The notes beneath the pieces are model-generated. The model saw only the letters and a list, made by a program, of their open reading frames with translations. It was not told where the DNA came from and did no database searches. The translations under genes were made by a program, and so were the position numbers. Below are positions 22,107 to 33,900 of a stretch of DNA of 64,000 bases, in pieces. The stretch's first letter is position 1. Every line of letters begins with the position of its first letter. Source of the stretch: Phialophora verrucosa. Its lineage: Eukaryota; Ascomycota; Eurotiomycetes; Chaetothyriales; Herpotrichiellaceae. The stretch is from NCBI GenBank assembly GCA_002099365.1, contig MSED01000001.1, positions 1,798,001-1,862,000 on the forward strand, written 5' to 3'.

Positions 22107-23031
22107 TGAGTCCGGATTGCTGAAAAGTGCGAGGTACGAGTTTGGGTTTCCAAGTTTGCATCCAAGGAGAGCATGGAGAGAGCATTGCGGGAAAAACCAC
22201 CCTTAGCATGAGATAGAGATAACTGCATTGTGGAGAGTTGTCAGATCCATCATCACTAGTGACTTCCAGTGCACAATGCACACAAAACTCGTTGCCCGTA
22301 GAGGTGTGGATAGATATCCTCAGCAAACCCCTTGGAAAGACCGGAAGACTCTACCAAATCATCATGCCATCCTACCGAAGCCCGCCACGGTCGAGGCGAA
22401 TGCGGATTGCAGATAATCTCGCTAGGCGACGCTCCACTTGTGCAGAACTCAAATGGTGGTAAGGTGATATATTGGCATGGTATGCGATAAGGGGATATCG
22501 ACATGTTCCAGTATGTATCTCATTGCACAGACACATGGCTGTATACCAAGTCCACAGGCTTTGCAAGGAATTGAGACAACGTGGTGGGTCGAGCTGGCCG
22601 GGCATCTACAGTAGTGCTGTCTGGGTGCCTCGTGTGCGTACCGAGAACCAGCTTCCGCCTAAAGCCCAGAGATAAAGAAACCGAGCAAACTCCAGATTAA
22701 CCATTGAACACCCACTTTGACCTTCCCCACGTCGGCGAGGTCTCATTTTCATTGGTGAGAGTATATACTGTCCGTTGTAATCTCTAGATGAAAACGAGTC
22801 TGAATGGTTAGCAGCTTGATACTCTGCTCGATATCGGTCTCGCGACTTTATGTTCGAGCGTCTATTAAAGCTGCGGATGAACACCGTCAATCAACCATGT
22901 CCGATATCTCAATCCCCTAAACTGTGCCTGCTTCTTGGGGCTGGCCTTGATCAACACTAACTTCCCTTAACGATCGACTCCCATTTCAATTCCCTATCCC
23001 AGGTGATTGAAGGAGGCTCTTTGTCGCCAGG
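22107..23031. other. Intergenic, promoter of the permease
   Basis: No gene recognised. The final ~150 bp before the permease start is CT- and AC-rich. Confidence 0.45.
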
Positions 23032-24901
23032 ATGGGTGTCGACAAAGAAGGGGCCATCGTCCAGAGTCAGATACACTCGGACTCCGAGACTGGAGAACGA
23101 CGTGCATCTGCTCCGGGAGAAATAGGCTACGTGCCCAAAGACAATCGGGAAACCGATTTCTTCACTCGCAATGGGCTCAGTCTGCGAAGTTTCCAGCGAC
23201 GTGAGTTCGCCCGACGATCATCCTAATACACCCCTCTTTCCCCGGGCTAACGAAACCTTGTGACTAGGTGACTGGGGCACCGGCATCGAGCAGCTCGACA
23301 GGTCCATGAAGGCTCGCCATCTGAACATGATCGCCATGGGAGGATCGATTGGAAGTGGTTTCTTCGTCGGATCTGGCACGGCCTTCACCGCCGGAGGGCC
23401 AGGATCTGTCTTTATCTGTTTCTGTATCGCCGGCATACTCGTCTTCAATGTCGTCCACGCCCTGGGAGAACTCGCCGTCATGTACCCTATCTCGGGTGGC
23501 ATGTACACCTATTCCGTCCGCTTCATCAGTCCGGCCTGGGGCACGGCAATGGGTTGGAATTATGTGAGTCTCTCCGGCTTCCCTCGGGTAAGAAGAAGAT
23601 GAAGAATTGTGAAAGATTAATGCCCCTCTTAGGCCTTTGGATGGTTGGTGGTCATGCCCCTCGAATTGACCATCTGTACATTCACCGTTCAGTACTGGAA
23701 CAAAGACATCAACGCTGCCGTGTGGATCACCGTCTTCTACGTATTCATCGTGGCCATCAACATCTTCGGCACCCTCGGCTATGCGGAGGAAGAGTTCATC
23801 GCGTCCTTGTTCAAACTCATAGCCACCATCATCTTTATGATCGTCGCCGTGGTGCTCATCTGTGGTGGCGGACCCGCGGACGGTATGTATCATGAGTACT
23901 GGGGCGCACGGCTGTGGTACGATCCTGGCGCGTTCCAGAACGGATTCCGCGGGTTCTGCGCCGTCTTCGTCACGGCCGCATTCTCCTTCGGCGGCACTGA
24001 ACTCGTTGGGCTTGCCGCGGCCGAGGCCAAGAATCCCGGCGAGTCGATGCCCGGCGCCGTCAAGCAGATCTTCTGGCGGGTCAGCATCTTCTACATCCTC
24101 GGGTTGGCCCTGGTAGGCCTCCTGGTCAGCTCGACCGACGAGCGTCTTCTCAATTTCCAAAACCCTTATTCCGAGGGGACCTCGATGTTTGTCATTGCGG
24201 GTAAGAATGCCGGCCTCAAGGGTTTCGACAGCTTCATGAACGTCCTCATTCTCGTCTCGGTCATCTCGATCTGTGTCTCGAGTGTCTTCGCCGGCTCCCG
24301 CACCATTACAAGTCTGGCACAGCAGGGCTATGCTCCCAAAGTCTTCGACTACATCGATCGCTCTGGACGACCCTTGTTTTCGGTCCTGCTGATTCTCGCC
24401 ATGGGTCCCGTCGCCTACATCGCTCTCGCTTCCTCGGGCATGGACGTGTTCAGCTGGCTATATTCCCTCTGCAGTCTCTGTCTGCTCTTCACCTGGGGTT
24501 CCATCTGCGGCGCCCACATCCGCTTCCGGGCCGCGTGGGTCAAGCAAGGTCGCTCTCTGGATGCCATTCCTTACAAATCTCCGTGCGGTGTGTGGGGATC
24601 CTGGCTCTCGTTGGCCTTGGTCATCATCTTCCTGGCGGCCCAGATCTTCGTCGCAATCGCACCACCTGGCACAACGGAGCTTAACGACGCCGAGGGTTTC
24701 TTCCGCGCTGCCGCCACCCTTCCCGTGATTTTGTTCTTCTGGATTGTCGCCTATGTCATGAAGCCCCGAGGATTGATCAAGTTGGAAGACATTGACTTGG
24801 ATCTGGGAACCCGCGAGCATGACTGGGACACAATCAATGCACAGAGGGCCAAGGTGGCATCCTGGCCATGGTGGAGACGGGCTATCAATGTTATGTGGTA
24901 A
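23032..24901 (+). CDS. Amino-acid permease (YAT/APC family)
   Basis: Three exons, 23032-23200, 23268-23563 and 23633-24901, with 67 and 69 bp introns (GTGAGT...CTAG; GTGAGT...TTAG). The product has 577 residues. A hydrophilic N-terminus of ~85 residues leads into the family signature at the first membrane helix (MKARHLNMIAMGGSIGSGFFVGSG). About twelve hydrophobic segments follow, including the FVTAAFSFGGTELVGLAAAE region typical of the fungal general amino-acid permease group. The short C-terminal tail ends in WWRRAINVMW. Plasma-membrane proton-coupled uptake of amino acids is the expected role. Its position directly downstream of a dialkylglycine decarboxylase gene suggests it could import that enzyme's substrate; this is inference. 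Confidence 0.93.
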
Positions 24902-25565
24902 TAGTCCAGTGGGGTGCTGAGCAATCTGTCATGGTGTACAGGAAATTTGGACTGAGCGTGCTGCAATGAAAATGGCTGAGTTGCCTAGGTCATTAGGAAT
25001 TCTAGAGGCTGAATGTGCCTTGACATAGAATGATACTAGGCAGCAGACAACAACAACAAGTTGTCCACCGAATTATTGTTCTCAGTGCGCTGAAAGATTC
25101 CTGACTTGTTTTCCACGTGTTGCAAGTCTCCCTGCACTTCCTGTTGGCACAGTTGCACTCAGTAGAGGCCACCTAGGGAACGCAGTAGAGCCAGTGGGAA
25201 GGTGCTTAGCTTACTGTTGTTGTGTGTTGGCTGCTCGGTAGGCAATCAGTCCTTCAGGCTGCCACAACCACATTAGATAGGTAATCTCGGATCAAGATAT
25301 TATCTTCTCTTCCCGATCTTTACTACGACACTTGATTGTCTGCATCCATGTATCAAAGGAGCTCTGGATAGGTATGTCTCGCGACAGTGCTTTAACGTCC
25401 TACTTCAATGAAAGAAAGAGTCAAGCCTCGGAAAAGGAGGCCAAGCGCAGACAAAGGGCTAGGATGTTGCATGATTCCGACACCATCTCAGTACTGCCTA
25501 ATATATGTGTATATACAAAGATGGACAAGCTCATCGGCTGAGTTGCGTGCCCGTCGGCTCAGGGA
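24902..25565. other. Intergenic between convergent genes
   Basis: Between the 3' ends of the permease and regulator genes. Contains only short open frames with no motif. Confidence 0.45.
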
Positions 25566-27488
25566 TCAAAAACTGAAATCGTCTTGCTCGAGCAGCATAT
25601 TGTCGGCATACCAATCGCCGAAGATCTCGGGAAATAGTTCTTCGAGACTAGATCCATCTGCTTGTCCGGGTAGATGTAATGATAGAGGCTGCGAAGCAAA
25701 TGTGTCTTCACCTCCGTGATTCGGCAGAGTCGGATATATTGGATTATCCGTTTCATGACCCACGTCGTTGGACTGGTTTGGATAATGTACGGTCGTCGTC
25801 GTCGTCGCAGTAGAGGCAGTCGTTGGGATGGCAGTCGTTGTGGGTAGGTCCTCTATCCTTTTCAGAATGGGCTCGCTCTGCGAAAGGCACGTCTCTGCGA
25901 GATCCCACTCATCCTCCTTACTGTACCTTCTGAGGCGATCGATCAAGGTACGAGCACTGGCCATGCATCGGTCCTTCGTGGCTTGGTGGACTGTCTGCTG
26001 CAGAGCGCAGCGTAGTAGCAAGGTGACGGCCGAGGTGAAATGGTGCGCATTGTAGGGGAGCCAGAACCCCGAGAGGTTCTCCCTGGTCAGTGACATTACC
26101 AACCGGACGACGTCCTCGGCAGCAGCCTGACAGGACAGTAGCCTCGAGTATTCGGTGATACCATCGCCCGGACTCTTGCCCTGTCCCAGGCTGTGCTCGT
26201 GCCACGCGATTCGGCACAAGAGCATCCGCACAGCCAGGTAGGAAAGTTGCAAATTGACCAACCCGGGAATTTGCGGGCGGGATACGGAAAAGTCCCCAAT
26301 CTTCAACCAGGCCGGTAAATCCTCCACCCAAGAGTCTAGCTGGGCTTCAAGTCGAGTGGTTCTGTCCGTGGCCGTGGACATACCCCCTCGCAGGTGGTAG
26401 ATCATAGGTAAAACCTCGCCGACAATTTCGGTGAGATGGCATAGTTGAATGTAGATTTCGGCGGCGCGGACGTGCTTGAGAGATCCAGATCGACTTTGAG
26501 GCACGAGCAGTTCGATCGTTGGGACTGGCACGTCGTACTGGTCTTGCGAGATATAAGGAGGTGTCCCTTGGGCGAAATTGAACCAGCGATCTTGTATCAG
26601 GAGTCCCCACCAGACTTTGCAGCGGGTGCGTTTGTCGAGGTCTCGAATTTTCCATTTCTGGCAGTCGTGGTTCAAGCCAACAATGTGTGCGAGTGCCACG
26701 CACCGCGCCACGTTAGTGGCGTTGTTGACCAGACGCTGACACGGACGTCCGGACACGCCTATACACAGCGTCGCTATCGTGGCCACGTCGCCTTTTTGGA
26801 TGCTTGCCGCGTTCAATGCCACGGCATCTTGCCACACCAGATCCTGGTCGGGGCGTTTGTAGGATCCAAGACCAGGCGACAAGTCCCAGTAGAAGAGGGC
26901 GTGTGAGATAAGGACGACCGAAAACAGAAGCGGTAGTTGGTGTCTCCCGTTCCGTATTCGGGTCATGATATACTCTTCGTCGAGGATAGGGTAACACGGC
27001 GAAATGTGTTCGAAGTAGATCGACATCAGCTCCTCAAGGTATGGCTCTACCTGGGCCAACAGCTCCCGTGGGGCGTCCCTCTCGCACTGACATCCCGTCG
27101 GACTCGGCATCCGCGGCGGGATGGGCATGTGGTAGATTGGATTCTCTCCTGCTTCTTGTCGGCTCTGATCCGAGGGTGATGGCTCATGGCCTTGTGGCAG
27201 ATACTGGTCAAGAATCTGTTTGTCCCTGGCAACTACTGGGCCAAGAAGGAAAGCATGGCTTTCCAAAGCCTGGTCATCTGCGAGATGTGATCGATGTACG
27301 AAACCGATTCTGGGAGTGACATTGCGGACGTTGATGCCGTTGGAACTTGCCAACGAGCAGGGAATGCGCTGCGTGTGACACCTTATGCACCCTTGTCCGG
27401 GCACTTCAACCACACATCGAGACCGACGCTTGTGACAGCGATCACAGGCAGGATATCGATGGGACCGGTATGGACGTGCGGTTTTCAT
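25566..27488 (-). CDS. Zn2Cys6 transcription factor, 640 aa
   Basis: Intronless. The binuclear zinc cluster is at residues 15-44 with spacing C-X2-C-X6-C-X8-C-X2-C-X6-C (Cys15, 18, 25, 34, 37, 44), preceded by a Tyr/His/Arg-rich start. The fungal activator homology region spans about residues 150-480 and includes YFEHISPCYPILDEE, GLNHDCQKW and CKVWWGLLIQDRWF. The C-terminal 100 residues are Thr-rich then acidic (LEELFPEIFGDWY), a possible activation domain. It lies tail-to-tail with the amino-acid permease and 3.5 kb from the decarboxylase gene, so it may control them; nothing in the sequence proves this. Confidence 0.93.
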   Translation of the reverse strand: MKTARPYRSHRYPACDRCHKRRSRCVVEVPGQGCIRCHTQRIPCSLASSNGINVRNVTPRIGFVHRSHLADDQALESHAFLLGPVVARDKQILDQYLPQGHEPSPSDQSRQEAGENPIYHMPIPPRMPSPTGCQCERDAPRELLAQVEPYLEELMSIYFEHISPCYPILDEEYIMTRIRNGRHQLPLLFSVVLISHALFYWDLSPGLGSYKRPDQDLVWQDAVALNAASIQKGDVATIATLCIGVSGRPCQRLVNNATNVARCVALAHIVGLNHDCQKWKIRDLDKRTRCKVWWGLLIQDRWFNFAQGTPPYISQDQYDVPVPTIELLVPQSRSGSLKHVRAAEIYIQLCHLTEIVGEVLPMIYHLRGGMSTATDRTTRLEAQLDSWVEDLPAWLKIGDFSVSRPQIPGLVNLQLSYLAVRMLLCRIAWHEHSLGQGKSPGDGITEYSRLLSCQAAAEDVVRLVMSLTRENLSGFWLPYNAHHFTSAVTLLLRCALQQTVHQATKDRCMASARTLIDRLRRYSKEDEWDLAETCLSQSEPILKRIEDLPTTTAIPTTASTATTTTTVHYPNQSNDVGHETDNPIYPTLPNHGGEDTFASQPLSLHLPGQADGSSLEELFPEIFGDWYADNMLLEQDDFSF

Positions 27489-27974
27489 AATGATCGCCTA
27501 AAATGTTCCAAGCCTGGAGAGAGTATATGAATATGCGCAACTTGAAAGTCCACCCACGCCATAGGGCAAAGGAACCTTTGATAACATGGAGCCTGCACCT
27601 CCGTAGATGTCCATTTGCTACTATCATTACCGAGGACGAAGAAGCCGGTGCGAGATAAAGACCTGGAAGATAAGACATATCTAATCTAAATACGACCTAG
27701 CTGTAATCTGAATTGTCAGCCAATGGCAAGAGCGCATACTTTGGCCTGCGCCGTCCAGTCACATGAGCCGAGCATGGCCGAACGGGAGTCTCACGGTCAC
27801 GTAAGAGACTACGGTCGGAGCGGGCTAGAGCTGTAAGGGAGTAGAAGGGAGTGGAAGGGGAGCGCGAAAGAGAGGAAGGGAGCAGAAGGGGCAGAAGAGA
27901 GCGGACAGGAATATATATACATATCCCTACTATACATACGCTAGAACAGGCGAGATACGCGCATGAATCATCAA
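27489..27974. other. Intergenic with a purine-rich tract
   Basis: Upstream of the 640-aa regulator. A ~75 bp A/G-rich tract (about 27830-27905), CT-rich on the gene's strand, resembles pyrimidine-rich fungal promoters. A TCAA microsatellite begins at 27971. Confidence 0.45.
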
Positions 27975-27986
27975 TCAATCAATCAA
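27971..27986. repeat. (TCAA)4 microsatellite overlapping a stop codon
   Basis: Four TCAA units; on the minus strand this TTGA tract supplies the last codons and the stop of the neighbouring regulator gene. Confidence 0.8.
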
Positions 27987-30243
27987 TATATGCTCCAAAT
28001 CCTTCTCATGGCCCTCTGCCCTAGACTCCAACTGTGTGCCCTCTGCAATCGCCTTCTGAGCCATTCGAAACACCTCCTCTGCGGCTCGGCGGACGTGCTT
28101 CAAATGTGACCAGTTGCTCTCGGAGAGGCTCAGGTTGGAGTGGAATTTCTTGTGCACGTATTCAACACACTCGCCAAGTTGTTTGAGGTCGCTGGAGGCC
28201 GAAGTACTGGTGGGGTTGAGGAGGATATTGGAGAAGAGGATCAAGGAGGCGGAGATGGGGTAGAAGAGCACGACCCTAGATTATATCCAAAAAAACAATA
28301 CTAGAGTCAGTGAATGGTTCCTTTGCTTTCCCCACTGTTGTCATAGAGTAACTGTACCAGAAGAGGCTAGGTAAGAAGACCGGCTCGTCCATGGAATTGA
28401 GATACGAAAGCAACGACCGGCTCGACTCCAGTGCCAGCTCCATGCTCGAGCTCAGACCTTCGTCTATCGTTCGATTCCGCGTCCAGTTCTTGCAGCGGCT
28501 GCTGGCTTGATGGATGGTCGTCATGCAGTGGTGGTACTCGAGCCGCACCAGGAACGGTGAGATGTTCTTTGGGCTAAAATCCTTCGGATTGCATTTGGTG
28601 TCTTCCGAGAACGAGAGCGTCGGTCTGCATTCTGCGAGCAACGACAGCCGCCAGGTTTCCAGCATGTCGTCCAATTCACGGATGTCTCGGAGGATTTCTG
28701 CGTCAGACTTGTTAAGCGAGTGTGGCGAGTAGAGCTTCTCGTACGCCTGCGACTTGATTATGCTCAGACGCAGGTCGCCTGGCAGTCTCGGAACTCCGGT
28801 AAACCCTGGAGATATTTGTCTCTGGTAGTGTACTGGAAATGTCAGATCGCACGATGTGTTTGTCATGATGGGGGGTCGTCCTGTCCGGAAAGTGATTTCC
28901 ATGTCCAGGGTGTAGCAAATCCAGAACAGGTCTCGTCGATGCAGGATCGTCCGTGTCTCTAGATCTTGATTTTCTTCGGGGATCTCGTCAATTGCCTTTC
29001 CAGGATAGAGGTGAGCGCCGAGCATGAACAGGATTCGTGAGGTTAGGCTTAAGGTAAGATCCGCGGAGTGAATGTTGCCACAGCTAAATTGGTAAACAGC
29101 CTAAAAGAGTGGCGGGATGGTCAGATGCTAGTCACATATGTAAGGTATTGTGACTTACCAGCATCATCAAGGTATCGGCTGCTTCGGTGCTGGCTCTGGC
29201 AGCGAACAGGTCCGACATGAGCTGTTCAGCCACATCGTACACTTTGACATCAAGAGCAGGTATCAACCTCTCTTTCTGACCGTCAGTCAAGGCACATACC
29301 GCCAGGAAGGCATATATGTAGGCCTTTATCAGAGATGTTCTGCGATAGTTAGTTACGTTAGGGCTGTACGCCTCCTCGATGGTCAGCGCAAATAACACAG
29401 GATCCACGAGGGGCAGATGGTTAGCAAACTCCGACGTTTTATAGAAGGTCAAATATGCTTCGACGATGCTTCGGTGTGGCAATTCCTGTATGCCAGCACG
29501 CATTGTTCCTGACCGGGTGGGATTTTGCTGATTATGCCAGAGGGGAACCTGACGCTTCTCTGGGTCATTGTCTTCGTATCTGAAGCCAATCCATCTTTGA
29601 CCGTCTTGAGAGAGGAACGGCACACCATGGAAAACATTGATGTCCCCAAGCTGGTAATATGATAGGAATATTTGTCCGACGGCGTCAATTGGTGAATCTG
29701 ACAACACTGTCGTGCTGGAAGTTGGAGGTTCATGATTTGCTGCTTCAGCAGCTGAAACGAGATTTGGACGGTCAGCAATTCTGGCCAATTAGGTATCGGC
29801 AAAGACTGACGTCACGTGCCTTCGCGTCGTTTGAAATTTTCCGTCAGGATCTGCTCGATCCTTTCCATGCGCAGGGTGATATTCTTCTTTCGAAGTTTGC
29901 TGTGTGTGATGCAGCTCGTTAGTTGATAGAGAGGACTCCCTCACCATCTGGTCCGTGCTAGGCTTACATTGAAGCAGCTTGCCTCCTCTTTCTGCCTCCC
30001 TGGACCCTATTGAAAGTGCAGCTTGCATTATGGTGTCGACACCAGTCGCACGGAGGTGTCCCACCGTCACATTTGATCTAGTTGTCTTCAGCAACATGTT
30101 TCCGGCAGGCAACAAAGCTGGCTTCGACAACAGACCTTTCGGAGGTAACATGAATCACATGCATGACGTGTCCGTGGAGTGCTAGTTCCGCTGCTACCGG
30201 CCGTCGGCGGATCAGATATCGGAGATTCTGGAGTTTGAGACAT
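27975..30243 (-). CDS. Zn2Cys6 transcription factor with six exons, 644 aa
   Basis: Exons (minus strand order) 30136-30243, 29968-30077, 29820-29899, 29159-29751, 28358-29100 and 27975-28275. The zinc cluster is split by intron 1: Cys29 and Cys32 in exon 1, Cys39, 46, 49 and 56 in exon 2, spacing C-X2-C-X6-C-X6-C-X2-C-X6-C. Exon 3 gives a linker/coiled-coil (KLRKKNITLRMERIEQIL). The activator homology region covers residues ~150-520, including AVYQFSCGNIHSADLTLSLT, RRDLFWICYTLDMEITFRTGRPP and VVLFYPISASLILFSNILLNP. All joins keep frame, but the intron between exons 3 and 4 needs a GC donor (GAAG/GCACGT) to do so; the only GT option would make a 35 bp intron. The gene is divergent from a PDR transporter gene, a common arrangement for a pathway- or drug-responsive regulator. 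Confidence 0.85.
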
Positions 30244-30948
30244 CTGCAGGGCAAAGTTGCGTTTGAAGCTTGGGGGCTTGGAAGTGGAAGGTCGGTACCG
30301 ACCTCGTCTCGAGCTAAGGCTGCGTGGACTTTGAGGCAACTGGAAGAACAAGGTATTTCTCTGATCACGGCGCCTGCTGGAGTCTTACTTCCGCCAATGA
30401 CGACATCAATATCTCGGATGAATTGAAGGGACCGAAATATAGACCCGCTCATCTATTGATGGCACAAATGGCCGCATATCAGACTTTCGGATCATCGACC
30501 GTCAAGTTTGTCCCGCCAGGTTCCTTCACCGGCAGCGCCTCAAATGTGAAAGTTGCCGCTGATTAAGCAGAATTGACCAATGAAATCAGTGCTTTACTTC
30601 CGCTTACTTAAGCGGAGTTTCGCGACAACCAGGTACCCGAGCCGATATTGCTGCGAGGGCGTCAATTCTCTGTTACATATGTCGGCCAATATTGACACCA
30701 GTCCCGGTACCGTGAGAATGGACGCACGAGAGAAAGAATCCTTTTTTGTGGGACTCTATTCGGTCCCTCCAGTCTATGAAGGGAACTTGAACGCCCGTGA
30801 TAAGGGCAAGTCGGGCCCAAAGCATCCGAGTGTATCATATAACAACGACGCGTAAGTGTCTGGTTTCTGTACTGAATATTTTCTTTCTTCCCCTCGCGCG
30901 GCCTGTACCTTCCGCAGTTGTTACTTCTCATCTACAGGTCTGCGCAAG
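30244..30948. promoter_or_regulatory. Divergent promoter region, Zn2Cys6 regulator / PDR transporter
   Basis: 705 bp between the two starts; contains an 18-bp palindromic element (listed) and a possible 5' exon of the transporter gene (30718-30851). Confidence 0.55.
30599..30616. promoter_or_regulatory. Palindrome TCCGCTT-N4-AAGCGGA, candidate operator
   Basis: Perfect 7-bp arms around a 4-bp spacer. It contains everted CCG-N10-CGG triplets, a layout bound by Zn2Cys6 dimers, and keeps the TCCG...CGGA ends of the yeast pleiotropic drug response element. It lies about 335 bp upstream of the transporter ATG and 355 bp upstream of the regulator ATG. Function is inferred from position and symmetry. 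Confidence 0.5.
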
Positions 30949-33900
30949 ATGCAGCGGTCAAAGTCCAACGCCTCAAGGCAGTCTGCGTCTGGAGCACCTG
31001 CACAGCATGGAGCCTCACTCTGGCAACCGCTTACCCGCCAATCGACGTTTTCCACACATGAAGCCGACAAAGAAGCACGCGATATTGACGAAAGCGACGC
31101 CGAGAATGACCCATATGATCCCACGTGGGCCCTGGCAGACGAGGTCACAAGAAGAAATGATTTTGACAAAGCCAGCGGTCTGAAACAGCGGAAACTCGGT
31201 CTCACCTGGAAAAATCTCACTGTGTATGGCGAGGGTGCAGGAACTCTAGTCCACGAAAACATTCTCTCAATATGCAATATCCCCACTCAAATTGCAGAGG
31301 CCAGGGAGCGGAAGAATGGGTCTTCCAGGAGGGCACTCATTCAGAACAGTTATGGCTGCGTGAAGCCTGGTGAGATGTTACTTGTGCTTGGTCGTCCAGG
31401 TGCGGGCTGTACAACTCTTCTCAGTGTGCTGGCCAACCGCCGATATGGCTATGCAGCTGTCGATGGTGACGTATTTTATGGCTCGATGGATCACAAACAG
31501 GCCAAAAGATACCGAGGACAGATTGTCATGAATACTGAAGAAGAACTTCACTTCCCCTCTCTCACTGTTGGCCAGACAATAGACTTCGCTACGCGGATGA
31601 AAATTCCTGCTCATCGACCGGAAGATCTGAAACACCCTCGAGAATGGCAGCAGGCGTTCAAAGACTTTCTTCTGCGCTCGATGGGTATCGAACACACACA
31701 TGATACCAAGGTCGGAAACGAGTACGTGCGAGGTGTATCCGGAGGAGAACGCAAACGTGTATCCATTATCGAGACAATGGCTACTCGTGGAAGTGTCTTC
31801 TGCTGGGACAACAGCACACGAGGTCTTGACGCAAGCACTGCTCTCGAATGGACAAAAGCCATCAGGGCTATTACCGACATCCAAGGTCTTGCCAGTGTTG
31901 TTACACTCTACCAGGCGGGAAATGGAATTTTCAATCTCTTCGATAAAGTTCTCGTCCTTGACGAAGGCAGGCAGATTTTCTACGGTCCGCGAGAAGAAGC
32001 TCGGCCTTTTATGGAGAGCCTTGGATTTATCTGTGATGACTCTGCCAACGTTGGAGATTTTCTCACCGGCGTCACTGTTCCCACTGAGAGGGCTGTGAGA
32101 CCCGAATTTGAGCATCGATTCCCAAGAACAGGAGCTGCCATTCAAGAAATTTATGACAATTCCGACATCCGGAAGCGGATGGAATCTGAACTTGGATATC
32201 CTGATTCCGACACTGCGAAAGAGAACACGGCTGAGTTTCAGGTTTCCATTACGGAAGACAAGGCCCACAGTCTTCCCAAGAACTCCCCTCTCACCACACC
32301 ATTTCAGGCTCAGGTCCTGACTTGTGTCGTTCGTCAATATCAAATTATTTGGGGCGACAAAGCCACCTTTTTCATCAAACAGATATCTTGTCTGGTTCAG
32401 GCGCTCATTGCAGGGTCGCTATTTTACAACGCCCCTAACAATTCCGCTGGACTCTTTGTCAAGGGAGGCGCTCTTTTCTTCGCCTTACTATACAATTGCC
32501 TGGTCGCCATGAGCGAGACGACTGATTCCTTCACTGGACGACCGGTTCTTGCCAAGCATAAGGAATTTGCATTTTATCACCCCGCGGCGTTCTGTATTGC
32601 TCAAATTACGGCGGACCTGCCGATTCTTTTCGTACAAGTCACCATTTTCTCTGTGGTTCTATACTGGATGGTCTCGCTGAAAGCAACCGCTGCCGCATTT
32701 TTCACCTTTTGGATCTTTGTCTACTCGGCGACGATATGCATGACGGCTTTCTTTCGTCTCGTCGGGGCCGCTTTCAGCAATTTCGATGCAGCTTCCAAAG
32801 TATCTGGCTTTGCGGTGGCCGCACTGGTTACCTATGTCGGGTACGAAATCCCGAAACCTCAAATGCACCCTTGGTTTGTTTGGATATATTGGATCGATCC
32901 TCTGGCATATGCTTTCGAGAGTCTCATGTCGAACGAGTTCCACCACCGGCAAATTCCCTGCGTTGGAACGAATTTGACTCCTAGTGGGCTAGGATATGAT
33001 GCTAGCTTCGCGGCTTGCACAGGTGTTCGCGGTGCCGAGAAAGGAGCTAATTTTGTAACTGGCGACCAGTATCTGAAATCACTCTCCTACTCTCATTCTC
33101 ATCTGTGGCGGAATCTCGGAATTATTTGGGCATTCTGGGCATTGTTTGCGTTCTCAACCGTGATCTTTACAAACCATTGGATGCCATCCTCTGGCGGCGG
33201 TGCATTACTTGTCCCGCGTGAATATGTTCTGCGAAGGAAGCCCAACACTGTTGACGAGGAATCCCAGGCCAACGACAAAAAGGGACCGAGCGGCGCAAGC
33301 TCTCTTACCGGTGGAGAGAAAAGCGGAGGGGATACTAGTGACGATGACCTGAAGAACAAATTGATCAGGAACACCTCGGTTTTCACTTGGAGAAATTTGC
33401 GTTACACCGTCCACACGCCTTCGGGAGATCGGCAGCTTCTTGACAATGTGCATGGCTGGATTAAGCCCGGACAGCTCGGAGCCTTGATGGGATCTTCGGG
33501 AGCAGGCAAAACCACACTTATGGACGTCCTTGCACAACGCAAGACCGAAGGTGTTATTCAAGGCAGTATTCTGGTTGACGGCAGGGAGCTTCCAGTTTCC
33601 TTTCAACGCTCTGCAGGCTACTGCGAGCAGCTTGATGTCCATGAGCCGTACGCCACGGTGCGTGAGGCCTTGGAATTCTCTGCCCTACTTCGCCAACCTC
33701 GAGATGTGTCTCGCGAAGAGAAGCTCAAGTATGTTGAAACTGTCATTGATCTGCTCGAATTGCACGACCTGGAGAACTCTCTCATTGGTCGCGTTGGGGC
33801 TGGGCTCTCAATCGAGCAACGCAAGCGTGTGACGATTGGAGTTGAACTCGTTGCGAAGCCGAGCATTCTTATATTCCTTGACGAACCAACCTCGGGCTTG

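Noticed and set aside
23264..24160. 298-codon minus-strand open frame opposite the permease
   Set aside because: Acidic/Gly-rich shadow crossing the permease introns; no motif.
28276..28357. Continuation of regulator exon 5 to a stop at 28276
   Set aside because: The extension is intron; splicing at GTACAG to CTAG rebuilds the conserved LFWVVLFYPISAS segment.
31378..32343. 321-codon minus-strand open frame inside the ABC transporter gene
   Set aside because: Antisense shadow of NBD1 coding sequence.
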